Shown here in pieces: positions 46,200 to 57,600 of a stretch of 64,000 nucleotides of DNA; the stretch's first letter is position 1; each line of letters starts with the position of its first letter. The position numbers were made by a program, and so were the translations under genes. A model generated the notes under the pieces. It saw nothing but the letters and a program-made list of their open reading frames with translations, ran no database searches and was not told where the DNA came from. The stretch is from contig NC_063256.1 of the NCBI RefSeq assembly GCF_019578655.1, forward strand, positions 19,787,350 through 19,851,349. The letters are read 5' to 3'. The DNA comes from Ricinus communis (Eukaryota; Streptophyta; Magnoliopsida; Malpighiales; Euphorbiaceae).

Positions 46200-46720
46200 T
46201 ATTGTAAATTACTTGGCTTGTGATATCATGAGATCTGATTTAACATGGCAAGAAAAGAAAAGATTTTTATCTGTTTGTAGGCATTATTATTAGGATGACC
46301 CCTATTTGTTTAAATATTGTTTGGATTAAATGATTAGAAGATGTGTTCTTGAGGATGAGCAACAAAGCATTCTTACTTTTTGCCATGGGATGTATTGTGG
46401 AGGTCATTTTGGTGGTAAGAAAACAACCTACAAGATTCTTCAATCATATTTCTTTTGGCATTCGTTATTTAAAGATGCTCATATTTTTTGTGCTAAATGT
46501 GATAGATACTAAAGAAGTGGGAATATTAGTAAAAGAAATGAAATGCCTCAGACTTTTAATCTTATGGTTGAATTGTTTAATGTGTGGGGTATTGATTTTA
46601 TCGGACATTTTCCAGCTTCTTATGGTTATGAATATATACTTATTGTTGTTGACTATGTGTCTAAATGGGTATAAGTAATTGCTACCCGAACTAATAATAC
46701 TAATATGCAAATTTATAGTA
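46200..46720 (+). pseudogene. Truncated integrase of gypsy element 2
   Basis: Zinc-binding HGMYCGGHFGGKKTTYKIL (46384-46440) and FCAKCDRY (46488-46512) are followed by the core start (WGIDFIGHFPAS-like, about 46583-46620) and a tyrosine-rich segment ending near 46670. Everything after VDYVSKW, including the second Asp, the catalytic Glu and the C-terminal domain, is missing. The element therefore could not integrate on its own. Confidence 0.8.
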
Positions 46721-47546
46721 TACAAATGTGAACTACTAAGTTATTTGCACTTAAATAATCAAGTGTTCATCTTTTGCATATAGACATGATAAGTAGTTTA
46801 GCAAATTTGAGATGGGTATAATTTAAAAGTGTTTGATTTAAGTTATTATTTTCTTGTTATTATATTGGTTTGCCTAAGTCTGTGAGATATGAAATGAGCA
46901 AGTTAAAGATCTAAGTCTACTCCGTTTATTTTAATTGCTTGGTAACCGGGAATCCTCATAACTAATATTGATTTTCACATAGAAAGACAGTTAAAATTAT
47001 GAGTATGTAAAGCATCTTGATGTATATTTTGTTGAGTAACCAGATACATTTATTACCCATATTTATATTTGTGTAAAAAGGCATAACATCTGAAGAAAGA
47101 AAATAATCCCCCAAGTATAAAGATAAAATCCAAGGGGTGTAAAAAAAAAAAAAAGAAGAAATAAATATAAGAGCTTGAAAAGCAAGTGAAAAGTTTACAT
47201 GCTTATTGATCTCTTGTTATGCATGAAGATCTGCCCTTTTAATAAGGTTATTATAATTTGGATTGTGCATCATAGTTGTCATTGATAATGAGTTGGGTTA
47301 TTTGTTGTGAAACATGTGTAGATAATGGATGCTTGAATCTTTTGACTAACTATGATTGAGTTTACATCATTTTAAGAAAATTTTTATGATTCAATTTATC
47401 TTTGGTTGGCATAAGTTCTGCATTAGTGAGATTTTTTTGAGTAATATCTTTAAGTTGAGTATGATATTCTTCATTATTTTTGCAAAGGTTAATTCTTAAG
47501 TTGCTATTTACTTGAGGACAAGTAAAAGTTTAAGTGTAGGGGTATT
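46721..47546 (+). other. 3' noncoding region of gypsy element 2
   Basis: This AT-rich stretch has an A14 run at 47140-47153 and a purine-rich tract at the 3' LTR boundary (47531-47546). No reading frame is supported. Confidence 0.6.
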
Positions 47547-48797
47547 TGATAGGTCCTTATTATGTATATATATTTAAGGCATCTTAGTGATTTATTGGTA
47601 TATTTTATATACATAATATGTGAAAATATATATTTATTACCTCACTTTAATTTTATTGTCTAATTTCAGGTGTTAATAACTAAAAAGAGAAAATTATGAG
47701 CTAAATAATCATAAATGGGCCTAAATTGGACCATCATTTATATAACTCAAAATAAAGACTTATGGATTACTAATTTTACATTTCTAGTCGAAAAATACAA
47801 GGCCCATAAGGAGAAATTAATTAGTTATTATGTAATTATGGATAACTACTTTTAAGTTATTTATTTTATTTAGGATAGTTAAGATGATAACTATAAAAGT
47901 GTTGTGCTTAGAGAAAGACCCTGTAAAAGATATCTCTATAAGTAGTGGAGATTAATTAAACAAGAGGAGTTCAGTCTGCACCTCTATATCATTCTTCTCT
48001 CTGCAAATTCTCTACAATTCATCTTCTACAAACTCTTTAATTAGTTTACATTACTCTTTGGAAGTCTAAGAGGCTTTTCAAGTAGTGGACTATATACCTT
48101 GAAGAAATTCTAAATTTTGAGGGAGGCTTTACTTTTTATATTATCTTTTATGTCTTTCTATTTAATTACAATGACCGTTTGATTAAATGTGTCAGGCTAA
48201 TTTCCATAAGTGTTTAGTTTAGCTTTTTAGTTATGTATGAACCTTATTTATTATGAGTTTAAGGAATGATTTCTTTACCTTCATAACTTTATTAGTTTCA
48301 TCTATTATTGTTGGTTGACCATCATATTAATTTAATAATAATATTTGTAATGAAAATCTTTAGGTTAAATGTATTAGAAACACCATCTTTACTTTAATCT
48401 ATATTGGTATAAGAAACATAAGTTGCATCATTAGTTTGAATGACTTAGAAAAAGGCACATCACCATCTCATTCATTAGACCATCTCATTCATTAGACGTG
48501 GGTTTCAAGAAAAATAAGGAGATTACTACGTACTGGCTAGACTAAATACTGTTTTATCATATAGTTTATATTAATCATTCCATTGTATATTTATTTTCTA
48601 GTTTATTTAATTTCTTTTATAAACCTTAAACTATTCTCAAAACATCGGTTTAGAGTGTTTAGATTTATTTTTAGTTTTTTTGTACAATAGTTGGTTTCTA
48701 TAGTATATGATCTACAGTTCCTTGTAATACTGACCTCATTGTGTACTCATACTATCATGCAGTTTGTACACTTGCGAGTACTAAATTTGAGACATCA
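47547..48797 (+). repeat. 3' LTR of gypsy element 2
   Basis: 1251 bp. Contains a local 18-base tandem duplication (catctcattcattagac, about 48462-48497) that the 5' LTR lacks. Confidence 0.9.
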
Positions 48798-49026
48798 AGT
48801 TAAGTTCTTATATATATTAGTATATTTATTTTGATAATATTATAAAATAATATAAGATTTTATGCGATTTGATAAAATCATATTCTTTTCATTGTTATGT
48901 ATGTGAGATAGTGGAATATGATTGAAGTAAATGCATTAGTGAAATAATAATAATAACTCGATTTAGTTTGATTAGTTTTTATATTTAATTTAATTTAATT
49001 TATATTTATAACAAATCTTATTTCAT
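48798..49026. repeat. Right 229-bp direct repeat flanking gypsy element 2
   Basis: Begins at the first base after the 3' LTR and aligns with 40454-40681 from end to end. Confidence 0.85.
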
Positions 49027-49084
49027 CTTAAATCAATTTATCAAGTTCTCATAATATCATACTTTATACTCACATGATAGTAAA

Positions 49085-51110
49085 TCTATATATATATTAA
49101 TTTCTGAAATTTAAAATTTTTTGACATGTGTGCTTAATTTTTTATATATAGAATTTTTATTTTGACATGTGTACTTATTTTGACATATGGAATTCAAGCT
49201 TATGTGTAATTTTTGTAGTTTTTAATAAGTTACATTCCTAATTAAACACTAATTGTAATCTTAAAAAATAATATTTGTTAATAATAAATTAATAATAAAA
49301 CCGATTTCTAATTAGAAAATGATTAATTTTTAATTAGATAATGATTATTTTAAAAAAAAGCCTACTAATTATATCTTGATATTATATTAACTAATAAATT
49401 AGTTTTCTAATTAGATTATAATTCTAATTATAACAAATATTATTTTTAAGTATTATTTTCACTAATAAATTAATTTTTTTATTTTATAATAATTTATAAT
49501 TCTAAATAATAGTAATATCAATTATATTGGTAGTATTAATTTATATATTATTAAAATTAATTAATATATATTTTTAAAATAGTTTTATATTATTGCACTA
49601 ATAAAAATTTTAAAAAAATTAAGGACATTTGAAAAAGTTACTTTGTTATTATTTTTTAAAATATTATAAATTAACACTAAATATTAAAATAATTTATTAA
49701 ATTATATATATAAACTTAATTTTTTTATAATCAAAATAATAAAAATGGTCGTGCAATGCGGATAAACGACTAGTATATATTAATTTCTGACACCTAAATA
49801 TTTTTTGACATGTGTGCTTAATGTTTGGCACATAAAATTTTTATTTTGACATGTGTACTTATTTTTGACACATGAAATTCAAGCTAATATGTAATTTTAT
49901 AGTTTTTTTTATTAATTTATTAATTAATAAGTTATAATCCTAATTAAATACTCACTCTAATCCTAAAAAATAACATTATTAATTATATTTTAATATTATA
50001 TTAACTAATAAATAGTTTTCTAATCGGATAACGATACTAATTCTATCTTAAAATATAGTATATTACTTATATTTTAATATTATATTAATTAATAAATTAA
50101 TTTTTTAATTAAATAATAATTCTAATTCTAAAAAGTAATATTTTAAATAATATTTTTAATTATATAATAAATTTTAATCATAAAATAGTAATATCAATTA
50201 CATTGATAGTATTAATTCATTATGATACGATAATTAAGCAATAAATATTTTTAAAATAATTGTTATATTATTGTACTAATTAGATTTTAAAATTTTAAAA
50301 AAAATTAAGAAAGACATTTAAAAATGGATAGTTTACTATTATTTTTAAAATATAATTAATTAGTGTTAAATATTAAAAAATTTATTAAATTATATTTATC
50401 AACTTGATTTTATAATTGAAATAATAATAACGATTGTGCAACACACGGATAAACGACTAGTTATACTTAATTTTTGATTTGACATGTATACTTATATTTG
50501 ACATATGAAATTTAACTTTATGTATAATTTTATAATTTTCTTCTCTTAATTTATTGATTCATAAGTTGTATTTCTAATTAAACACTCACTCTAATCCTAA
50601 GAAATAGTATATTAATTATATTTTAATATTGTATTAACTAATAAATAGTTTCCTAATCAGATATGATACTAGAAAATAGAAATAACATTTTAATTATATT
50701 TTAATATTATATTAACTAATAAATTGATTTTGTAGTTAAATAATAATTCTAATTCCTAAAATAACATCTTAAAATATATTTTTAATATTATATTCAAATA
50801 ATAAATTAATTTCTTGATTATATAATAAATTTTTAATTCTAAAAATAATATCAATTATATTGATATATTGCTTTATATAACATTAAGATTAAGTAATAAT
50901 TATTTTTAAAATAATTTCTATACTGTTGCATTAGTAAAATTTTAAAAATTTTAAAAATCTAAAATATTTAAAAATAGATAATTTACTATTATTTTTTAAA
51001 ATTTTATAAATTAATATTAATATTAAAAAATTTATTAAATTATATATATTAATTTAATTTTATAATAAAAATAATAATAATTGTCGTGTAATATATAGTT
51101 AAATGACTAG
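49085..51110 (+). mobile_element. Head-to-tail array of three Helitron-like units
   Basis: The units are 49085-49773, 49774-50460 and 50461-51110. The first begins TC (tctatatatatattaattt) after an A. Each ends in CTAG preceded by a hairpin-like word about 12 bases upstream (cgtgcaatgcgg, tgtgcaacacacgg, cgtgtaatatatag) and the phrase ataaacgactag or taaatgactag. The array is followed by T. TC start, CTRR end, a 3' hairpin and A/T flanks without target duplication are the marks of Helitrons. All units are noncoding. Confidence 0.75.
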
Positions 51111-51599
51111 TTAAAATAAATTTTAGAAATTTTACTAATAATTTATGTTGATCCTCCAATAAATCAAAAAGTAATTTAATCAATTATCATTTAAAACCTC
51201 AAATGTTAATATTAAATCCTTTTATTCAGAAATGAGATTACTAATGGGGCATGAGTTTTCATTTAAATTATAAAGCATTAAAAATGACATTGTTTGTCAT
51301 ATATTAGTTAAAATTCTTAGTTTTAATCTAAATAATTATTTTAGTTCATTTTTATATGATTACATATTTATTTGTTCACTCAATAGTTTTTTCACATAAA
51401 GGATATATCATACATAAAATAATTAAATTTAAATTACTAAAAGAAATCTTCAATTAAATTGTAATTCTAAATTATTGTCCAAATATCAAAATTATTAGTA
51501 ATTGTAGATTAATTTCAATTTCAATTCCGGTTTTATAATCAAAACGGAATTTTAAAAAAATAATAAAAGAAAACACCGACCTTATTGTTGATGACAGGA
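51111..51599. other. AT-rich intergenic DNA
   Basis: No gene seen. It leads into the YL1-like gene. Confidence 0.55.
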
Positions 51600-52206
51600 G
51601 GTAACCTTTGGGTTTTCTCTGGGTACCTCTATTCATTAACGTGATTAGCAATCTAGGCCAGCCTGAAGCGCTTTCCCTCTGCCCTGATCCGTCTTTCTCC
51701 GAAAAGGGTTGTGTGCCAAAGGGTTCTGATTCGTGCAGGATTTTGTTATTGCCTTCTCTGAGACGCTCCAAACCCTCTGTTAGTCCTCCACTACCATATG
51801 GCAGCACTTATTTCATGATTGTTATGTTTTGTTTTGATTGGGTATTCTTTTGTTTCTTTCTTATAATCATAAACATGCCAATAGTATAGCTTATACCTTT
51901 TCTTTGATGTGCTGTATCTATGGATGCTGATTGTTGTGCAAGAAAAACCATACATACACTAGGGAACATGTGCTTAATTGCTTGTGAGGGTCTCTTCAGG
52001 ATTATTGTTATTAGTATTTTCCTCTGCAAATAATGCATAATTGCATCATTACCAACACACTCACAATTACATATTTCTACTGATAGAAATATCATGGTCA
52101 TTCATTCTAAATTTCATTCTCTTCTTCCAGTTGGCACTTGTTGATTTTGGAGGTAGACTGCGAACAGCTAAATATTTTTCAGGTCATTTCTTTTATAGCC
52201 ATTGAA
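51600..52206 (+). other. Probable 5' UTR region of the YL1-like gene
   Basis: 51630-51800 is GC-richer and looks transcribed. It contains an ATG at 51798 that reads only six codons before TGA. 52130-52206 precedes the coding ATG directly after a pyrimidine-rich tract. One leader intron between them is likely but not fixed. Confidence 0.4.
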
Positions 52207-53771
52207 ATGCCATTCACTGCAAGTATTGTCAGCAGTTTACCTCTATCGGTGACAGGTATTGTGTTCCCTTAATTTAGCACTTGGAAAGATGCACTTAAAT
52301 TACACCATACACTTGTTAGCCATTTCTTATGCTAAAAACATGGGCTCTGACACATTTTCAGAATGCAGTGTGTAGTGATATATGTGTACTTATTTTTATG
52401 ATTAGCTAGGAAACTTTGTGCTGGTAAAAACTTCATATTGTGAGTCTTGAATTTAGAGCATTGATTGATAAAAAGGAAAATACAAATCGATCCTAGAGGT
52501 ATGGCTTACTATCCATATTGATTGCTCTTGTTAAGCTTATTCACCAAAGTGTTTGATTTTGAACAAGGGAGGGTAAAGTGTCTATTAAGCCCAAATCTCA
52601 GGGATTTTTTCTACTTGACCATGGATTGGTGAATATTGGTTTAGTTTCTTGAGGTACTGTATATCATTCTCTTCAAGAAACTGAAAGAATGACATAACTG
52701 CGAAAGTAACAACTTTTTATGTTGTGGGAACAATTTCTATGTTGATTATAAATGTTGACATTTGGAATATATTTATGTATGTGCAGTTAAAACAAGGAGT
52801 GGATGCAAAGATCGAGTTCTGCAAGCAGGCTGCAGTCCTGTTAGGGTATCCACTCATTCTTCTGATCTACGAAGTGGGTTTAGCAAGCTTGCTGTATCAG
52901 GTCCCCCAGGGCCTGCCAAGCGATCACATCCTATTTATGGGAGGAAACATTCTAGTACTAAGCAATTTGCTTCTATTACTTGTGCTCTTGCTGCTTTGGT
53001 GAGATTATATATTAATACTTCTTTATTTCTTTTCATGTTAAGTTCGGATGAATTCTTTTAAATTATCTATGCTTGCCATCAGTTCGACATAGGAAGTTAA
53101 AGCTTTCTTTCTCTGAATTTGAGAATTGTTGATGCTTTTGCATGTTGTAGTCCTTAAGATCATTTGTTAGCTGTGCAATCAGTAAGAATATTTCCTTCTT
53201 AACTTGAAGGTTTGAGAATTGACTGTGATCTCTATCCTGCAGAATGCTAGGTGCTCTGCTTCAGGCCAAACTCAAACCCTCACCCGTGAGGCACCAACAA
53301 AGGCTCCTGTACGAGGTAACAGACATTTATCTTGAAATATATTTGTCAAACTGCATGGTGTAGCATGACAATCTTGTGCCTAGCACTCCAGCAATCATTC
53401 ATGTCATAGGGGTATGAGTAAGCTTAAGATTATCAAAGCTACTAAAAGACAATGTAATTGTTTTTTTTGTTGTGTCATAGGATTTATGGATGCTAGTTTA
53501 TTATTAATAACCAACTCTGTTTGATAAGTTCTACGAGTATCTTGTTTAAGATGGCCTCACGATAATTAATTGGATTCCAGAACCGACCAAGACACCAAAA
53601 CTTGATGATGGTGGACCTTCATTCCCTCCTGGTGGTGGAGGTGGTGGTGGAGGTGGTGGGGGAGGTGGGGGAGAGAACTGGTCAGGCGGATTCTTCCTTT
53701 TTGGAGTGCTTGGTTTTCTAGGCTTCTTAAAAGATATAGAGAGCGACTACCAGGACAGCAGGAGAAGATGA
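52207..53771 (+). CDS. YL1: YELLOW LEAF 1-like chloroplast protein
   Basis: Four exons: 52207-52255, 52787-52998, 53243-53315 and 53581-53771, all with GT-AG borders and matching phase. They give 174 residues. Residues 1-50 (MPFTASIVSSLPLSVTVKTR and on) are S/T/R-rich with almost no acidic residues, a plausible chloroplast transit peptide. The C-terminal exon gives a linker with PTKTPKLDDGGPS, a run of 14 glycines, then NWSGGFFLFGVLGFLGFLKD (hydrophobic, possibly membrane-associated), and a basic end DSRRR. This arrangement matches plant YELLOW LEAF 1-type proteins, whose rice member is needed for chloroplast ATP synthase biogenesis. The family assignment is from memory of the C-terminal block. 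It is convergent with the WW-domain gene, whose stop lies 0.9 kb away. Confidence 0.8.
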
Positions 53772-54689
53772 AAGAAGGCAACTTTATATCACAAAAATCA
53801 ACCACAAGATTGTGGACTAGTGCCCATTCTCTTTTAAGAAGGACCCCAGTCCTGCCTCCCTCCTCAGTCCTCACTCATTGTACTGATGAAAAATATATCA
53901 CTAGAATCTTTTGGACATTAATGGCTACCTTGTGATGGGATCTATAGCTCATTATTTAATTCTTTTTAACTCCTTACCATTAAGCTAATTCATTAAAGCT
54001 TATTTACAATTCTTGTTGAGAATTTTAATGGCAATGCTGAGTTGGTGTTTGGAGCAAATGAATTCTTGCTTGAGATTTGAATGATAAATGAGAAGGCATT
54101 AATGGATTTCATAATTTCAATGAAATTTACTTGGTGACAGATTTTTATGATTACAAGGGCAAAGTTATTTGTCTCAATTCTGTGAATAAAATTCTATGAA
54201 ATTCAGTATTATCAATATAGATTTTACGAATGTCATTATCGGTTTCATACGCAAGGTACTAAATTGTCAAATTACATGGTCCAATTTTATACTTTTTCTT
54301 TAAAAAGTATGGGTATTTTTGACACAATCTGAGCAGAAAAAGGCTTCAGTCGCCATAATATTGCTCTCAAAATCTTTAGGCCATAAACAAATTAACATGA
54401 TACAATCTGAGCCTACATAGATTTCAATTTTCATAGTATTGCTCTCAAAATCTTTAGACCATGAACCAGTTTGTTCATACAACAGGAACAGCAATTGACT
54501 TCAACCTTGCGCTAAAGGACAATGTGTTTTTCTATTCTGCCTTCAGAAGATTATAAAAGTGAATCTTCCAAATGAATACTTCAAAAAGAAACCAAAAACA
54601 AAACTTTTCTATTTACTACATTAAAAAGGAAAAAAAGAAAAGGGTATATAATTTACATTGAGATTCCATTCCTAAAACTAAGTTAATGG
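53772..54689. other. Intergenic DNA between convergent genes
   Basis: Holds the 3' UTRs of both genes and a 78-base tandem duplication at 54321-54478. Nothing else seen. Confidence 0.6.
54321..54478. repeat. Tandem duplication, 78-base unit
   Basis: 54321-54398 and 54399-54478 both begin ga(c/t)acaatctgagc and share attgctctcaaaatctttag. Moderate divergence. Confidence 0.75.
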
Positions 54690-57600
54690 CTATTTTGTAG
54701 GTTTAATCCATGACGTCTCTGATGTGACAACATTACCATAATAGACCTGTTTTGATGCTTCATCCCAATAGGCCTGGCAACAAGACAAACAAGAATAATT
54801 ACATTTAAAATAAAAAAATTAAGAAGAAAAGTAGAAGAAAACGTGGTCGAAATTTTTATTATTGAATAGTACTTGAATGCCTCAGACACTGCAATGCCAA
54901 CTCACAGCCACCAACAGCCCATCAACCATGCATCCAAACTCCAAGATTGGACACAAGAATAATTAATAGCAATGCATTTATTTTATGCATTTCTCAAGTC
55001 AACACTCCCCTCATTTTGGTGGCCTTGCTAATAAGCTAGCATAGGGTAATGCCAGAGCTATGTAGCCTGACCTTTCCTTCCCCAATACCATAACTCCCAA
55101 CAGAACAATAAGAATGAAATGTCTAGAGAGTTAGACATATAACATCGTCCATTTGTTGGGGATGTCTTTTCTCAAGCCTTGAAGACACAAGGAAATGCTA
55201 AAATTCACAAAGTTTCTGCGTGAAATGCAATGCAAAATATACCTGCCAACCAGATGGAAGTCCCTTTGATAATTCAGCTAGATCAAGTTGCTGGTTTGCC
55301 ACAATAGAAGCTTCAGATGGTAGTTGTGCAGCTTCCTTGGCTGCTTGAGCTCTTCTGCGCTTCACTCTCTCACGCCTATGTGTCATAGGGGAAAAATTCA
55401 TAATAAGATACCAGAATGAGTTGAAAGGAATATAGAAATAAAAATTGGAAGTATATTGCCAGTGAACATTTGCAAGTTTGCGTGTGGGAGACAATTGAGA
55501 GAAAATAATTAATAAATAAACAAGAGAGAGTGAAGTAACATGGTACATAAAGGCAATAGAATGTTTTAATAAGCAGCTCACTGTGGAGCTAGAAATGCAC
55601 TGCAGTTTATTCTCTTACACCAATATGATATCCAGAGAATCCCAAGAGATGAACATATTGTAAGAAAGAGGAAGGCAAAGACATTACAGTATCCCCAACA
55701 ATCTTAGTACCCCTCCATTAAAATAGGGAGTGCATCCTCTCCAACAAAATCAACCGCCTCCATCCCTAAAATTTCTAAAAGCAAAACCTCACTCATCAGA
55801 CTTAAGGAGTCCAGGATGGCTCTTAACGAGTCTATCAATAAAATAAATAAATTTTTATTTTAATGAGAAAGTAAATTGAGCCAGAAAGAAATAAAATTAT
55901 AGTTCTATTAGTAAAATTTTAAACAAAGTAAATTGAACCCAGAAAGAAATGGAATTGCAATGCTATTAGGAAAAATTGAAATAGAGAGTGTTGTTAGGAG
56001 ATGCACAATTCCGAAATAAACTAAAATAGAGTTGAATTATTTATATTATAATAGTCAGTGAAATAGGAAGTGGAGTTAGGGATGATCTTACGATCCTGTT
56101 TAATTGTGGAAAACAATTTCCAACTAAATCAGTTGAAAGAGAAGAGTAAGGCAGAGAGGAATATTTCCATTTTTTAGTTTTCTTCTTCATTTTCTAGATT
56201 CCAATTTTCTATTTTCCACAAGTTAAAAAACATATTTAAAATAAGAAAAAATACTGAAAATAAATAATAATAAGAAACAGCACAAAAGGCGCCAATTTAG
56301 TAAACTCTGCATTTCCCAATGACTTGTAACACAGAAAGTTTAAAAAACAGCTTTAATTCATGAGCTTTCCAAAGTATTTCATAGTTTGAAAATTTGAAAA
56401 TCTCATCTCTATTTTCCACTTAAGAACAATTTTTCAACTACACATTAGACTATTATTTTGATTCTGGGGAAACATACAAAAAATTACATTGTAGTTAGTG
56501 CAAAGCACTTAAGGATCTGTAACAATTTCCTGAAATCTTGGGATATGTGGTTGATCCCCTATGATTTTCAGAAAGTAGATTTATGAGCTTAAGCATCATG
56601 AAATTTAAAAGCAAAGGTTGAAACAACAAGAAAGAAAATTAAGATTGTGCATATGCCAATAAAAAGAATGTACACTTCATACTTAAAATCATATAAACAA
56701 AACATGAACACATTTGTCTCTTTTTTTCTTAACTGGACTGTCTTAATAAATTTTATTTTAGGATAACAAAACATACCAGTCGCCACCTAAAGGCTGAAAA
56801 TTAGCATTATCCTTAGCCTCTCCACTGGCAATTTGTTTAGCACGCCATTCCTGTAATCAAAGAAATGTCACGTATCAGGTACCAAAAGCAGCTAAACAAA
56901 GGTGATCTGTAAGCAAAGAAAGCACATGTATAAACCTCAATTTCCCTTTGTCTTTTCCTCTCCAATATCTCATAAGCATTTTCAGGTTCATCTTCCTCAT
57001 TCTCATTCAACTCCTCCTTGGCTGCTTTCCACTGTTAATAAAGCACTGAAGTTATTTAGTTGTACAGAAGTACATCTTAGCAGGAAATGGTACAAAGAAA
57101 AGCAAGTTCATACCTTGTCCACCAAACTGGAGACTTTCTTATTAGACCTCAATGAGGATGCAACAGCAACTGTCCGCTTTTTAGTACGAGAAACTGATTA
57201 AGAAAAGAAAGCAGAAGTTAAAGTGAGCAACTGCACTTTAATCAGCTAGTTAACTAAAAGTACTAAGCATATTCAATGAATACACAAATGAAAAACTTTT
57301 GAAGTTATAATTCGTATTCTGGACATTAAACACTAATTTGTAGATAAGGCGCAGGATTTTTCTGGAGCAATCTAGGTTTGAATATTAGCATCCTGAAAGT
57401 GCTATCCGGTGGTTTTCAACACAAACTTGCTATTCAAGTGCATAATTGAACCAACCCACTTCAGGATACATGAATGACAATTAAAAAAAAATCCAGATTT
57501 GTCCCTCTTTTCTCAACCAAGCTCTGTATATCTATCTATTTTATTCAATGGTTATCATTGTCAAACACACAATTCATGAGCGACCAAGCACAATGATTTC

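Larger units (their letters stand above)
40682..48797 (+). mobile_element. Athila-like Ty3/gypsy retrotransposon (element 2)
   Basis: It has two LTRs of about 1.25 kb (40682-41928, 47547-48797), both starting tgatagg and ending gagacatca. A primer-binding region follows the 5' LTR and a purine-rich tract (taagtgtaggggtatt) precedes the 3' LTR. The interior holds gag, protease, reverse transcriptase, RNase H and a truncated integrase. It is related to element 1. LTR similarity is about 85% by eye, so it is older than the copia element. The usual 4-6 bp target duplication is absent; instead it lies between 228-bp direct repeats. Confidence 0.9.

Noticed and set aside
51472..51807. Minus-strand frame of 111 residues
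   Set aside because: Antisense shadow of the probable 5' UTR; no domain.
51798..51818. ATG reading MAALIS as start of the YL1-like protein
   Set aside because: A TGA follows after six codons with no suitable donor. Could be an upstream ORF, but not the main start.
51608..51889. 93-residue plus-strand frame before the YL1-like gene
   Set aside because: It does not splice into the conserved exons. The chain starting at 52207 joins all exons in phase, so this region is better read as 5' UTR.
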